Source of the DNA: Prostheceraeus crozeri | Taxonomy: Eukaryota > Platyhelminthes > Polycladida > Euryleptidae | Assembly: GCA_907163375.1 (NCBI GenBank) | Contig: CAJQUW010005348.1 | Location: 372,001 to 436,000 of the forward strand | Direction: 5' to 3' | DNA: 64,000 bases | Shown: in pieces, positions 46,299 through 58,902 of the stretch | How positions within the stretch are numbered: position 1 is the stretch's first letter | Layout of the letters: every line of letters begins with the position of its first letter | Notes under the pieces: generated by a model | The model's input: only the letters and a program-made list of their open reading frames with translations | The model's database searches: none | What the model was told of the DNA's origin: nothing | Program-made: the position numbers and the translations under genes

Positions 46299-46496
46299 TT
46301 ACTTTGCTCTCCTTGAAAGGAAAGGCCTAATTTTTATCTTCCATCTCGAGTGGTCAATTGCACACACGGTTGAGGCTGCCATGATCTTCATGTCCTTTCG
46401 TACTCGGAGCTCCCACCTGGTGCGGCCATTCCCAATGATCGTTGAGTCTGATAATCGTACAGTCTTCACAAAACGTGCCCGCACCACCACCTCGGT
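46299..46496 (-). CDS. Possible terminal exon of an unknown host gene
   Basis: On the minus strand a pyrimidine-rich stretch ends in CAG (AG at 46498-46497) and is followed by an open frame of 65 codons to TAA. It starts TEVVVRARFVKTVRLS and contains NGRTRWELRVRKDMKIMA. The composition is protein-like (charged, balanced) and GC-richer than its surroundings. I do not recognise the family. The opposite strand is also open here (46243-46539), so this could be chance or an untranslated element. No second exon was found. Confidence 0.25.
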   Translation of the reverse strand, partial: TEVVVRARFVKTVRLSDSTIIGNGRTRWELRVRKDMKIMAASTVCAIDHSRWKIKIRPFLSRRAK

Positions 46497-46540
46497 CTGT
46501 GAGGTGAAACCGACAAGGGAACTAAAAATGGGTCTTTGAT

Positions 46541-48825
46541 TCAGTTTTCAACCAGATTTGTTTGGAATATACATGCATATTATATATATTATATCACCTT
46601 GTCAATGAACATGGTTACACACAAGTGTTCTATTCACGTTCATTCTGGAATGAGCAATTTTCAAATGCTTTCTGCGTTTTTTATGGGATCATATTCTGCT
46701 ATCATATTCTTGTTACACTGAGTGATCATATTCTGTGATCATATTCTAGTTACACTGAGATATTGTAAATAAGTGTAATAGTACGAGTATTTACCAATTT
46801 AAAGTACTGCAATTACAATTAAATGAAAACTTGTAGATGCATGATTCGTCGTCACTCATGAATGGGACCTAGGGATTTCATACTTCATTGGTATGACAAT
46901 GTGCTATTGGACTACCTTTCTTTGAGTCAACACGAACCAGTGGAATTATGGATTTTACCTTCTGATCCTACGAACAGTGCAGTGCCTATGCGACTTCAGA
47001 GACAAACATTGCATTGGCATCACTTGCATCATCATTCAATGTACTTAAACCGCCTCGATTTGTATAAGAGGGGCCATGTTTTGTATCTGTAATGAAATAT
47101 ACTTCATATATTTTATAGAAGCTTATTTACTTATTTGTCTAATTTAAACAGCGCCAAGCATTTGTTTCAACGATAATAATCAGCTTCGCATGAAGTCAAC
47201 GTTTGACAATTTATTCTTACACGATATTACTACCTGCTGTTCGTGTTCAGCAGGTTTTCACTTGTACTTTGCTGATTTAACTGCAAGATAGTGCTGATAG
47301 GCTTAATTTGAGGGAGAGAAGGATGTCATGAGGATGTCAAATTCTAGTCTGTTCTATGAATGTCTTTAGCTTATTTCACATGGTCAATATTGAATTTAAC
47401 CTAAAATTGGTATAGCAAACTCTCCAACGAAACTCTTCCCTTCCGATTATTGGATCTGCATAATCAACAAGCTCATATCACTTAGCGAATAAAAGTTTTA
47501 AAAAATATTGTAAATGTTCAATATACGCATGAAGTGAATAAAAGTCAGATTAAATTGCCATGCAAAAGATGCGTTTCTGATGGGACTTGAAGCTACTCCC
47601 ACATTGGTTGTCTAAAACAGTGCCCTGCCTAATAAGCTACAGATCTTCTGCTTCTTTCTAACTTCTTTCTAGCTTCATTCCAGCTAATTCTAGCGATCGA
47701 TGGACCACAGGGAGACGCTGGACGTTGAAAGACGTACTGTACTTTACTACTACCTTAACCTATTAATTTTAGACGTGAACTTTGGGAGTTTCCTGTGAAT
47801 TTACCTTTCGATAATGATAAGATCAGCCAGACAGTTGTCTCCAAAATAAGGCATTATGAAGAACGACATTCTAACGAGAGAAAAACAACTAGTGAGAAAA
47901 GTTATGACAATTTTACACTTTTGCTGAGATTAGGGAAGAAGTTGTTCTTTTTCAGGCTAATTCCCCTAAAATTTTACTCCAAATTTTTTGCTTTACTAGA
48001 CCTAGCTGGAAAGTGATAACTTATCTATTTACAAATCAACATCGATATAAAATTGTATAAAGAAAACATCTGAGAGCTTCATGTGTGCTGATGAGGGTTG
48101 CTGTCTGTTTTTATGCGTAAACAGCTAACTCAGATTTAAATAATCTAATTCTGCTTTCCGTTTTGCTTCACTGAATCACCCATGAACTTTTGCATCACTG
48201 GTTTGATTCGCATGTATTTTTTTCAATTGCTTCCCTAGAATACAATGATGTTCGAGAACAGTAAAGAATTCTGCTAGTAAACCATATTGATCGAAAGGAT
48301 GGAACTTTATAATTCAAGTGCATTTTGGTGTACAGATATTTTACATTATTGTGTTCAATGTGAAAGCTACTGAATCGATTCAATAACATAATTCGTGCAA
48401 GCCATGAACATGCTCTTATTCACCATGTGAACGCATCATGCAAGTTTGATTCGTACCTTTGGCTATCCCGCCATCAATGCATACACAAGACACTCATACT
48501 CTCTTTCGTATTAATTCATCATACAAAACGATGGGGAACAGACATTTCCAGGACACTCTAGCTGGTTTCATTATTCGATTGACCACCAGATGGAGCAGAT
48601 CTCCCGGGAGTGGTAGCGGAACTTAAAGGCTACAGTCAATTCGTCGGTAGCTGCTTCTATCAAGAGGTGCTATAGAGGCTCGCCTCGACACGAAATTAAC
48701 TATAGATGTCAGGAAGAATACTTCATCAGTATCTCAGGGGAAACATCTTCAAAAAATCTAATGCCAATCGTTGTGTTTCAAAGAAAGCTTTCCCCAGATG
48801 ACCATGAGACTTTCTGAAAATAAAA
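46541..48825. other. Non-coding stretch, no gene recognised
   Basis: AT-rich. A small tandem repeat of GATCATATTCT words with TTACACTGAG lies at about 46685-46760. No transposon or RNA gene was seen. Confidence 0.45.
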
Positions 48826-49113
48826 TCTCTCTCTCTCGCACTCGCACTCTATCTCTCTCTCTAGCACTCGCACTCTCTCTCTCACACTCTCTCGCTCTCT
48901 CTCTCACACTCTCTCGCTCTCTCTCTCACACTCTCTCTCTCGCACTCTCTCTCTCGCACTCTCTCTCTCTCTCATGCACTCTCTCTCTCGCACTCGCACT
49001 CTCTCTCTCTCTCGCACTCGCACACGCACTCTCTCTCTCTCTCTCGCACTCGCACTCTCTCTCTCGCACTCTTTCTCTCTCTCTCGCACTCTCTCTCTCT
49101 CTCTCACTCAGAG
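48826..49113. repeat. CTCTCTCGCACTC composite microsatellite 1
   Basis: Interleaved (CT)n and CGCACT units form a tract of about 290 bp. It ends in CAGAGCTCAGAACTCAGAA before TTTATT. Its open frames are artefacts of the repeat. Confidence 0.95.
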
Positions 49114-49688
49114 CTCAGAACTCAGAAAGTTTATTACCCTTTCCAGGCAAAACATTACAGTAGGTAGGAAGTAGTGTGTAAAATGATACATGAACTTGAA
49201 ATAAATGAAGATGAGGAAAAAGAAACACTCTTCAACTTTGGCGGAGAGGAGACTTTATGGAGCAGATCTGAAACTTCATTCGTTGCACACAAACGCAAAT
49301 AATTCACAAATTTGAAAAATCTATATTATGATAGAGAATTATAAATAGTTCATATCAATGGCATTCATATAATGTAATTATGGATCCAGTAGATGTTCAT
49401 AGCAGTTGTTTGTTATAACTACTACCAATACACAGATGCCTCTGTACATAGAACCAATTAATCACATGGATGGAATGAATCGCAAGTCATATAGAAGTCA
49501 TGACATATCGTAAAAGGAAATCCATCTTTGGAATTACAAATGTATTCATCGATTAATTCGTTTTTTTCCAATTTATTTGCACAAACACACACCAGCAGAT
49601 CTATTATTTTACGTGTTAATAGACGAGTCATTTCTGAAGGTCCGGAGAACATGCATAAAGTCAAACTGTAAGTTAATTATTAAAAGAT
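49114..49688 (-). mobile_element. Retroelement 3' end preceding microsatellite 1
   Basis: On the minus strand the sequence ends in an AATAAAC-TTTCTGAGTTCTGAG type terminus that runs into microsatellite 1. It shares the edge words TTTATT and GGAGAGGAGAC with the two other copies at 49894 and 50769. It is probably a 5'-truncated copy of the same retroelement as 50769-53100. No protein was recognised. Confidence 0.45.
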
Positions 49689-49893
49689 CTCTCTCTCTCG
49701 CACTCTCTCTCTCTCACTCTCTCTCTCGCACTCGCACTCGCACTCTCTCTCTCTCGCACTCGCACTCGCACTCTCTCTCTCTCGCACTCGCACGCTCTCT
49801 CTCTCGCACTCGCACTCTCTCTCTCTCGCACTCTCTCGCTCTCTCTCTCTCATGCAATCTCTCTCGCACTCGCACTCTCTCTCTCTCGCACTC
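49689..49893. repeat. CTCTCTCGCACTC composite microsatellite 2
   Basis: The same composite unit as microsatellite 1, ending in three CAGAACT steps before CAGAATGTTTATTG. Confidence 0.95.
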
Positions 49894-50655
49894 AGAACTC
49901 AGAACTCAGAATGTTTATTGTCCCAGCTGGGCACAAACATATGAATGAAATATTACAAAATGAGTGATGTGAGGATAAAGTTGACAATGGGTGAATGATG
50001 AAGAGTAAAGATAAAATAAATCCACCACGTTTGTCGTTGTCTATTATAAAATCAACATGAGCCGTGTCTGAAACGATGTTCGGAGGAAGTGATGAAATGG
50101 CATGGCGAAGGCAACTGATTATGATACATGGTAGCTGAGCGGAGAGGAGACATTCAAAAAATCAATGCATGAAAAATCGATGTCATTTGTGATACTTTCA
50201 AATAAGCTTGCAGTTTCTTTATTAATGCAATGTAAGTGTCAATTTTGAATAATGTATGCATCAACTTTGATTAGTAACTGAGCATTGTTGACAGTGTTCT
50301 TTTGAAATTTGTTATTATTATTTTGTCTTTCGTTTTTTTTTAAGACATGGCACTAGGTCATTTCCACAGTTATATTTTATTTACGTTACTCCAAGTGCAG
50401 ACATACATTCACATGCAGCCATCCATAATCAACTCATTCTGTTATTAATTATTATTATTTGATAGTCGAAGTCCGGTGAGAAAATGACATGCATGTGTGA
50501 AAATTCAAATCATCATCACCTAAAACCGGCTAATATCACAAGGTTGTCAAATATTTAACATTAGAATTATAGTGATGATATCATACTTGAAACAGATGAC
50601 ACATTTGAAATAACTATATAATTGATATCTCTGACACTTACCTGTACATCTCTGA
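49894..50655 (-). mobile_element. Retroelement 3' end preceding microsatellite 2
   Basis: Minus-strand AATAAACATTCTGAGTTCTG edge at the microsatellite, and the GCGGAGAGGAGAC word near 50137 shared with the other copies. The remainder to 50655 is AT-rich non-coding sequence, and the 5' limit of the copy is unclear. Confidence 0.4.
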
Positions 50656-50768
50656 CACACTCTCTCTCTCTCTCTCTCATGCACTCTCTCTCTCGCACTC
50701 TCTCTCTCTCTCGCACTCGCACTCTCTCTCTCTCGCACTCGCACTCTCTCTCTCGCACTCTCTCTCTC
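50656..50768. repeat. CTCTCTCGCACTC composite microsatellite 3
   Basis: The shortest of the three tracts. It ends CAAGAACTCAAGAATGTTTATTG. Confidence 0.95.
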
Positions 50769-53100
50769 AAGAACTCAAGAATGTTTATTGACCAAAGTTT
50801 GGTGTAAACATAGCATGAATGAAAGGGGTGATACAGGATTATTATGACAAAATGGATCTAGAATTTGCTACATATGAAATGAGAGATGGGAAGGCACGAT
50901 TAGTCAAGCGTGATGGAATGCGGCAACAGCACCAATGAATTGAGGATGGAAGGAGTCGATTGATGTAATGTCTGAAAAAGTCTGTGAGCGATGTAATGAC
51001 ATGAGTTCTACAGTGTATACAATTGCATGAAAATATGAGTACAGTATTTACAAATGCATGGAAGTATCATGTGTGTATAGTCAGTCATAATGTCAAAGCA
51101 TGGGTAATCAAATTTATGAGAAGAGATGTCATAGATAAATGAGGAGAGGAGACAAGTTATTCATGTACATGGCATGATATATAAAAATTGCAATTATATG
51201 AGTTTGCGGAGTTTAATATCATCAATTACTTATTAATATTTTATTTACTAATCACACATCATCACAGCAGATTATTTAACCCTATTATTTGATCTGAGGT
51301 TCGGTTTAATAGTTATCAGCAATGTGTAATACGGGTGGTAAGTAGTCGTAATGTCATCTACCAGTCAGGAAATTGTCCCCAGCTCAGCACGAAAACATCA
51401 GCAGGTCGACAGCATCGCAACACAGCGCGGTCCCGAATATCACCACATGGAGGGATAGGGTTCCAACCACGGCGAAATCATCCAGACGAACTACACCACA
51501 TCGCGAAACCGTCAAGCCGCCAAAGCTCTCAAACCGAGCAGTGAGCGACACCGAACTTATAGCGACACCGAACATGACGATGTAGAACAAAAAGGTTAAA
51601 TAGCTTACCTGAAATGTTACAGGAAAAGGGCTTTTAATAGCAATGTTTTGACAGATTGAGAAACCGACCTCCGATGTTAGGAAACGTTTGCAGAATGAGA
51701 CAGTTGTTGAATCGTCTATCGATATCAGTGAATATTAATCATTCCTTATTGTTTCTGGTGTTCGACGTCATATAAATACATTATCAATTGTTTCTTGCGC
51801 TTCTTCATGTTAGGTTCAGTAGGAATTTCATAGAAATCTTATGAAGGACAATAGTAGATCGTGACATGAGATGTGCATGTTGATAACATAGAAATTGCAT
51901 CACGAATTGAACTGTATAAAGCACAAAATACACATGTCAACGATTCTTGACATTTTAAGTTGTCACTATCTATTGTTTCTTACACTCATTGCTTTGTTAA
52001 TAGATTCATCAACGGCACGTGTTTGTCCTGCCTTTAAAACATTCATTGCTTCATAGAAATCGATTCGATCACAATCAGCAAGAAATGGAATTAATGCAAG
52101 TCTTTCAGATCTGTAGCGAGGACAAATTGATATAAAATGAAAGATGTCTTCTGTCTCATTCTTATCGCAAAATTTACAATTATAATCATTATGAGTACTT
52201 CGATTTTGATATGTACCAATTTCTGCTGCAAGATTATGATTACCTGTTCGCATTTTGAGAATATTTTCAATCCTGATTTTATTGCCGACTAGACATAAAT
52301 ACTGTTTCGTTTGACATTGAAATCTACATAATTCTAAATATCTTCGTCCTTTGTTGCTATTTTTTGCACTGTTAATCCATTCTTTTCTAAAATATTCAAT
52401 TAAGACATTGTTGATAGTAGCTCTTGATTTTTTGTCATTGGAATTAAAATTTAGTAATATTTTAAATTGAATTTTATCCATCAGCTTAATTATTTTATCA
52501 CACCAGGTAATACGGACTGATTTTTAGTTTAAGTTGCTATTTATTGATTTGAAAATTTTAGTGATTAGTCTTTGATCACTAGTCAATGACTAATTAATAG
52601 TAGATGACTAATTAATCTTTAGTCATTAATTAATTTAAGGTAATAATTGAGGGCTGATTTATGGCAATAGAATTCCATAGGTTTTATACCGAATTCACCA
52701 ATGATGCAATTGTTCGGTGTATTAATTCGCAGATGATGAAATCTCTTATAAAATTGCATGATTATTTCATTTAAGTCATTCAAATTTTTGTCAAAATAGA
52801 GTTCACAACCGTATTTCATTTTCGACAATGTTAGCATTTCGAAAGTTTCATTTAGTATTTTTGCATCTACATTCACAAATTCTTTGAGTGCTTTAGCGGT
52901 TACGTAAGATGATGTTTTTCCTCTCTTCGTAATTTCCGCCATTTGTTTTCTGTCTGTTTTTGCGATCCATACGCCTAGGTACTTATATTCTTCCACAACT
53001 TCAATTGATGTTTTGATAGTTTCTTCATTTATCAATAATTCATTTATAAGTATTCACTTCATTAAAAATCAAAATTTTTGTTTTATTATGTATTATATTT
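50769..53100 (-). mobile_element. LINE 3' half ending in a microsatellite tail
   Basis: Two minus-strand frames (53035-52619 and 52481-51966) encode the region after the RT palm. They carry VVEEYKYLGVWIAKTD, LSKMKYGCELYFDKN, NCIIGEFGIKPMEF, then RIENILKMRTGNHNLAAEIG and a C-x2-C...H...C knuckle (CKFCDKNETEDIFHFISICP). This order is typical of the C-terminal part of LINE ORF2 proteins with a zinc knuckle. KTKILIFN remains upstream in another frame at about 53090-53045. The 3' UTR (51965-50769) has a GC-richer patch and ends AATAAACATTCTTGAG at microsatellite 3. The family is not assigned. Confidence 0.7.
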
Positions 53101-53104
53101 ATTA

Positions 53105-53132
53105 CTCTCTCTCTCTCACACACACACATACA
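53105..53132. repeat. (CT)n(CA)n microsatellite
   Basis: CTCTCTCTCTC followed by ACACACACACA, at the 5' limit of the LINE fragment. Confidence 0.9.
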
Positions 53133-56100
53133 TACTGTACACACATGTGATTTCTATTGAGCAACACATAAGCTAAGATAGTGCTCTTTTGAAAATATAT
53201 TTATAATAGCCTATTTTAATTTTTACCATAATTTAGAATATGAAATATTATTTCAAAGCTCTTACACCTAGCTTGATGCCGAAATATTGTGATAATTATG
53301 TAATGAGAGGACCAACACAAAATGACAAATCGATAGAGCCAACCTTCCACAAACTAACCCGAATGACCAGGCAACCCGACCAAGATTCAATCCATACGAG
53401 AAATACATGCAAACCCCATGTAAGTTTTGTAGAAGATGATCACTTGCATTCGCCAAGAAAATCTAAAAAGACAGCACATGTTTAGAAATTGCACAATCTA
53501 TGGACCAAACGGCAGATTAGGATTTCGTTTCAATTCTGATGATTTGTGTGTTCACGCATTGGTTGAAGCACTGGTCTATTAAATAGTCTAAACACTTAAC
53601 TAAACTCTCACATAGTCTTTTCCCTTTTACTTAAAATCAATTTGCTTTTGTTTCATCTACATTTTTTTCTGTAAGAATCTTGTTTTGATTGATGTCATTG
53701 TTTTCAAATAGTGAAATTGGTAAATTTTTTGGATCAAGAAAATTAATGAGTAATAATTTGTGAGACTTCTGAGAAGTTAGTAAGCTAGATGCAATAACTT
53801 TATAATTTTAAGTCCATATTATTTTGGATTTAAAGTAAGGAGCGTAGATGTGGACAATTTACCCCATTTCGAAAGTGTCTATATGGTGCAATAACTTTGT
53901 GCAACAATAATAAGCAAATTATCCAAATTACTTAGGTGCGATATAACCTTGTCCTTCATAACAGGAAATCCAAGTGCTTCCAAATAGTGCAATGCATCGA
54001 GATGGATTATAAATAATTCATGTACGGGGCCAATCGAAATATCTTAATGTCTCATGAAGATATGTATATCATGAAGCCTAATATCAGATATCTTGAAACA
54101 TAAAGCATATAACCAAACATCGAAATATCTGTACTCAAGCATAGGCCTACCAATGTTATTATATCAACAGAAAATGAGGCGGAAAATTTAGCAAACACAT
54201 CTTTGCTTGTAGTCAATTATCGTTTCATAATTTTGGATGCATGAGAAAGGTTAAAATCCATAGGTATACAGGGGGAGATGAGGTAAAGAATGGGAAAAGT
54301 GGCTTTCCATCCATGAACTCTTAAAAACATATTTTTTATCATCTTTTTGATGGTCCTTTACATACCTGGAATCTTTAGAACTTCTCTGATTTGTGTTGCA
54401 GCCATCTTTAATCTTAACTTTCAGAAACCTGAAAGGGGTCCAGTCAACTCCGGAGACAGATTTTTCTATTTCACTTCTTGTGCTGAGGATACATCAACCG
54501 CTCATGGCCATGTACAATCATCATTTTTGATAGTAAATATGTTCATGCTATTTCATTTCAATTGAATTGGTAGAAGTATGTTAGATAGGCCAATGGGGTC
54601 CAATGGACCCAGGTCTCAGAGGGTTGAGAAATTCCCATCACAAATATTTTACTATCAGATGAAAAATTATTTTGGACATGTCCCGGATGGTGCATGGAGA
54701 GTGAAATTCTTTTATTCACTGTTTACATCATGCTGATGCATGTGCGTTGTGTCAGAAGTTCGCAAAATGTGAATATTTTGCTGTCTGTCGCACATGGTTG
54801 TGCATGACTGGTCGGCCTACATGTAAATGAACAACTCATGATGAATACAATGAATACAATGAAAATTATCATTGCATTCATAGTTCAATACAATAAACAA
54901 ACTGTTGGCAAAGCTTTCACAGCAGTAATTGATGAGTTTGAGATCTCCACAACTGTTTTGAGGTTCTAAAAGTGCGGCCATAGTGGCTCTTTTTAGGCGT
55001 ATTTCCGATAGGTATGCATAAATCTCTGACATTGGACAAATGTGAGGGCTCTGTTGCATGGAATAAATCAGTTTCATCAAAATGAATTATCTAAGGTTTT
55101 ATGGTAACAGCAAACATCGCAAAACCGCCTCTCAGTACAACTGATACAGTTCTAAGCGTCGATGACTGATAAAAACGCCACATTTTCGCATGTGTTTACT
55201 GAGAAGACTGAAAGAAACAATAAGAAAATTAGTTACATCGACCTGCTACATGCAAGCATAATTGTTTTACTTAAAATCAACTTTCCTAATGCTTTGATAT
55301 CGATTTAAGCAGGTAAACTAAGAATTTGTAAAAGTGGTCTGTCAGGTCTCAGAGGGTGTGAAAGAGCTCAGGTCTCTCAGGTCTCTCATGATTAATCAAC
55401 TAAAGATTAGTAATCGATTACAAGCAGCGTCTAAAAATGTCCGGTCCAACATTTACCCTGGACAACAAAGATTGGAAACATCTGGGGTAAAGTTCGGATT
55501 TGAAAGTATTTTGATAAAGGAGTACAGGACTATGCCTCATTGAGCTACTACGACATGCTGCCGAACTGTCAACATATTATTTTAAAGACTTTCTCTAACT
55601 TGGGGGCAAAAACCAATTTTCAAATAGCATTTTTTTGACAATTTTAATGGTCATTTGTAGATCTATAGAAAACTCGAAAAAAGACTTTATCAACTATATT
55701 AGTAATTATGTAAATTAAGCCCTGAAATTTGTAATTTGCACCACTTATATATTTATCACTTAATATATTTTGCACCAATATTTGCACCAATATTTGCACC
55801 AAGCATACATAACCCGGTAAAAAAGAAAAATGCAGCGTATGCCTATGTAAAAAGAAATTTAATTCAATTGACATTTAGTCAATTATAGGCCTACATTCAC
55901 GTTGTAGCAAGCTCGCAGTCTAAATCTATTTAGCAAAGACGCACGATTCATGTAAGCAACTTATCTCTTGTTTCAGTAATCGAATGCATTGTTAATGCGT
56001 TACCCGATCCCATGATACATAGTAAACATAGATTCTAGAGAAGGCCAGTCCAAAGCTGAGCGTCTCATTGTCATTAATTCATCTATTCAACGATCAAAGG

Positions 56101-56203
56101 CAAATTAGTTTGAGCTGGATGTTGTCATGTAAACTGATAAGCTTGATAAAACTTATAAAATTCTACCTACGTAAGAAGGAGGGATACATACTAGTATACA
56201 ATA
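53133..56203. other. Non-coding stretch, no gene recognised
   Basis: AT-rich with a three-fold 12-bp repeat (TTTGCACCAATA) near 55769-55803. CAGGTCTCAGAGGGT occurs at both 54611 and 55346. Short frames only. Confidence 0.45.
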
Positions 56204-56356
56204 CACTTAGCACAATTGAAAACGCACCACCTGTCAAATCCGTCAAATTGATCGCTATACACGATTGATAAAGAATGGAGGGCGCATTCTAACCGACATA
56301 GATATCTGTGCTACGGCCCGACGGCGGTCAGGGGTCTAATGACATGATTGACAGCT

Positions 56357-56472
56357 AATGTAAATGAATAGGACAAACTTTTAGTGATTAAGAAAAGAAA
56401 TTATTAAACATAACATGTAAATGAAAAGGACAAACTTTTAGTGATTAAGAAAAGTAATTATTAAACATAGCA
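56357..56472. repeat. 57-bp direct tandem repeat (two copies)
   Basis: Units start ATGTAAATGAA and contain GGACAAACTTTTAGTGATTA. They differ at only a few bases and lie between the transposase stop and the element end. Confidence 0.88.
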
Positions 56473-56488
56473 TCTATACTTGTACAAG

Positions 56489-57537
56489 TTAATAGCGGAT
56501 ATAACCTCCGCGAGCAGTCAATAAGGCACTGATTCGTCGCGGCATTCTGAGGACGAGCCGTCTCAGAAAATTTTGAGGAATTTGTTGCCAAACTGCAACC
56601 GCTGTCTCTTGTAATTCACGCAGTGTTTGCGGAGGCGGGTCCCGCTGCTGAACTTGGCGCTTCAGATGATCCCACACGTGCTCGATCGGGTTCATGTCCG
56701 GCGACCTTGATGGCCAGCGAAGAGTCCGTATCCCTAAGTTTTCCTTCAGCTGCGTCACATTGTATGCACGATGCGAAGGTGCGTTATCATCTTGCAGGAT
56801 CCAGTTGGCCACGTCTCCGAATGTTCGAGTCGCAAATGGCAGAAGATGCGTTTGCAGCAGTTCAGCATAACGCTCACCAGTCACGTTCGTGTTGAGCACT
56901 ACCAGCTCGGTCTTGCCCGTCAGGGTGATGCCTACCCACACGTGAACGGATGGCCCCTGTTGCTGATGAGTAGGCTGGACGTGTTGCTGCAGCATCTCTT
57001 GGCGTGGCACACGCCAAACACGAATGCGGTCATCATTGCGGAACAGACGAAACCGACTTTCGTCAGTGAAGATGATACGTCTCCAGTGAACTCGTTGCAT
57101 CGCCCACCGCTCTCTTCGTGCACATGCGCAGGTGTTAATCTGGGGCATTTGCGCATCTTCCTTGAGCGAAGTCCTTGCTCTCGAAGCCGATTTCTTATGG
57201 TGCCCGAGCTCAGGATGTTGCCTCTGCGACTTCTTTCGCCCCACATCAGTCGTAGCAGAGTTGCGGGGAGTGTGGGATTGCCTCGCACCATTCTGAGCAA
57301 TCGCCGGTCAGCTCTGGCAGTTGTGTGACGAACTGCACCAACGCCAGCATGTGCCACGGTACCATTTGCTCTCGCTTTCTTGAGAAGTCGGGCAATCGTC
57401 GTATGCCAACGACCGAAATGTCGTCCGACTGCCCGAAGGGACATTCCAGCGTCAAGCATGCCAATAGCACGCCATCTTTCGGCATCAGACATTTGACGCA
57501 CCATCTTAAGATTTTTCACAAAACCGTCATTTCCCAT
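56489..57537 (-). pseudogene. Tc1-like transposase (DD34E) with one frameshift
   Basis: The N-terminal frame (57537 down to about 57125) gives two helix-turn-helix units: MSDAERWRAIGMLDAGMS with RAVGRHF, then SGTIRNRLREQGLRSRK and KCPRLTPAH. The signal then moves to another frame (to 56489), which encodes RRERWAMQR, IIFTDESRF (first D), ILQDDNAPSH (second D), SPDMNPIEHVWDHLK (E) and the usual ending. There are 34 residues between the second D and E. One single-base indel near 57120-57130 separates the two parts; otherwise the gene looks complete, with all three catalytic acids. Confidence 0.88.
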
Positions 57538-57885
57538 AATAAGTCGTTAATTTTATACTTCATGATCGAAGTTCAATTTGAACACATGCTTGCTAAGTAA
57601 TTCGGTAATAATAATGCTTGCTTCAGTAATTCAGTCTGAACAATTACGCAATCCCACCACCAGACCGCCGTCGTGCAGATATCTATGTCAATTATCGTGC
57701 GTCCTTCATTCCATATTCAATCGAAGCGATTTACTTCGAATTAGCTGGATTTGACAGGTGGTGCGTTTTCAATTGTGCTAAGTGTATCTACTTTTTTGAA
57801 AATTTCGTACAGTGCTAGATGCAAAGGAATGCATGCTAGATTCCTGGGATTACTCTACGCAACTTGGTGCTTCCTATTTTTGTGA

Positions 57886-58712
57886 TTGTGTCCTCGTTTG
57901 TCTTGGATTCCCATTTTCCTATTTTCCACGATCTTGTGTCCAACTGCGCATGCGCAAACCGTGATTACTGGTCCACGCTACAGAATGAAAGGTGAAAGCC
58001 GGCAATTGAGATCTGGTTCAAGGGGTAAGGACGATATCAACTTAGAGATAATGCAAATGCTATCGAATTTGGAATCACGTGTAATGATCAAGCTTGATGA
58101 CATCAGTGATCGGCTTTCTAACCTTGACAAGAAATACGACCAAATAATAGCTGATCAATGCCACCTCAGTACAGAGGTCGAATCTATCAAGCAAACTATT
58201 CTAAAGCAACAAACAATTGTCGAAAACATAGATATAAGAAATAGACAATGTAATTTGATTTTCAATGGTGTCCCAGAGAATGAAGTACGTGTAGATTCAA
58301 GTGGCCTTTCTCTCAGCAGTGATGCGGAAAAGATATCTGACATTTGGGAGTATCTCGATGTCAAGACGGACCATCGGGATATACCAGTATTTACATCTTG
58401 TCAAAGACTGGGCAGCAGAAAATTGCCAGGAAAAAATAAAGCACTGAAAGTTACCTTCAGTGATATCAGCCATAGAAACAATATTTTGTTTGGCCAAAAG
58501 GCCCTACGAGAGGAAATTTCAACATGGCATTATAAAGTGCATGTAAACAAAGATCTGCCCTTTAACACGCACCGAAGAGAAGAGGCTGAGAGAACGACTG
58601 CAAATGGAAGGAAGAGTTGCTTTACGATCCTACAAAATATTTATCAAGAAAGGAAAGCTGTTCAAAAATGGTGAAATTATTGACTTTTGCAACATTTCTA
58701 ATGAACTGTTTT
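57886..58712 (+). pseudogene. LINE ORF1 (coiled coil plus RRM-type RNA-binding protein)
   Basis: An RNA-binding partner protein of the LINE RNP. After a low-complexity start, residues about 60-110 form a heptad-like segment (NLESRVMIKLDDISDRLSNL onward), consistent with a coiled coil. An L1-like RRM region follows with RQCNLIFNGVPEN, SCQRLGSRK and KALKVTFSD, then DLPFNTHRREE. Near 58588 the frame shifts by one base: the original frame stops at 58674, while LQMEGRVALRSYKIFIKKGK continues in the neighbouring frame to the stop at 58710-58712. The ATG at 57886 is the first in frame, but the native start may be further in. Confidence 0.7.
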
Positions 58713-58902
58713 GACATCTTGGCCGCGGTAAGCCAGTGCAGTCCTCTGTGGATATGGTGTCAGATTTTGAAAATTTTTTAAAAGTACTCTATTCAAATTT
58801 TCTAAATTTTCTGCCCAGTATATTCCGTGCCGTAGCTGATTCTAAACTAAATTCAAATGTTCAAGTGCTGAAGTCCAATCATAGAAAGATGGATGGTTTG
58901 GA

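Larger units (their letters stand above)
56204..57784 (-). mobile_element. Tc1-like transposon with long TIRs
   Basis: The termini CACTTAGCACAATTGAAAAC and its inverse are flanked by TA. The inverted similarity continues inward for about 165 bp, including GACATAGATATCTG and GACGGCGGTC on both sides. The transposase lies on the minus strand. A 57-bp unit is repeated twice at 56357-56472 in the 3' flank of the gene. At 1.58 kb it has the normal size of a Tc1 element. Confidence 0.9.

Noticed and set aside
48771-49163. Long open frames rich in Leu-Ser or Arg-Glu across the CTCTCTCGCACTC tracts, also at 49577-49948 and 50547-50807
   Set aside because: They are translations of simple repeats, open in several frames on both strands, with no start context or conserved domain.
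48826-50768. CRISPR-like array, because of regularly spaced CGCACTC units
   Set aside because: Spacers are not unique; it is a composite microsatellite in an animal genome.
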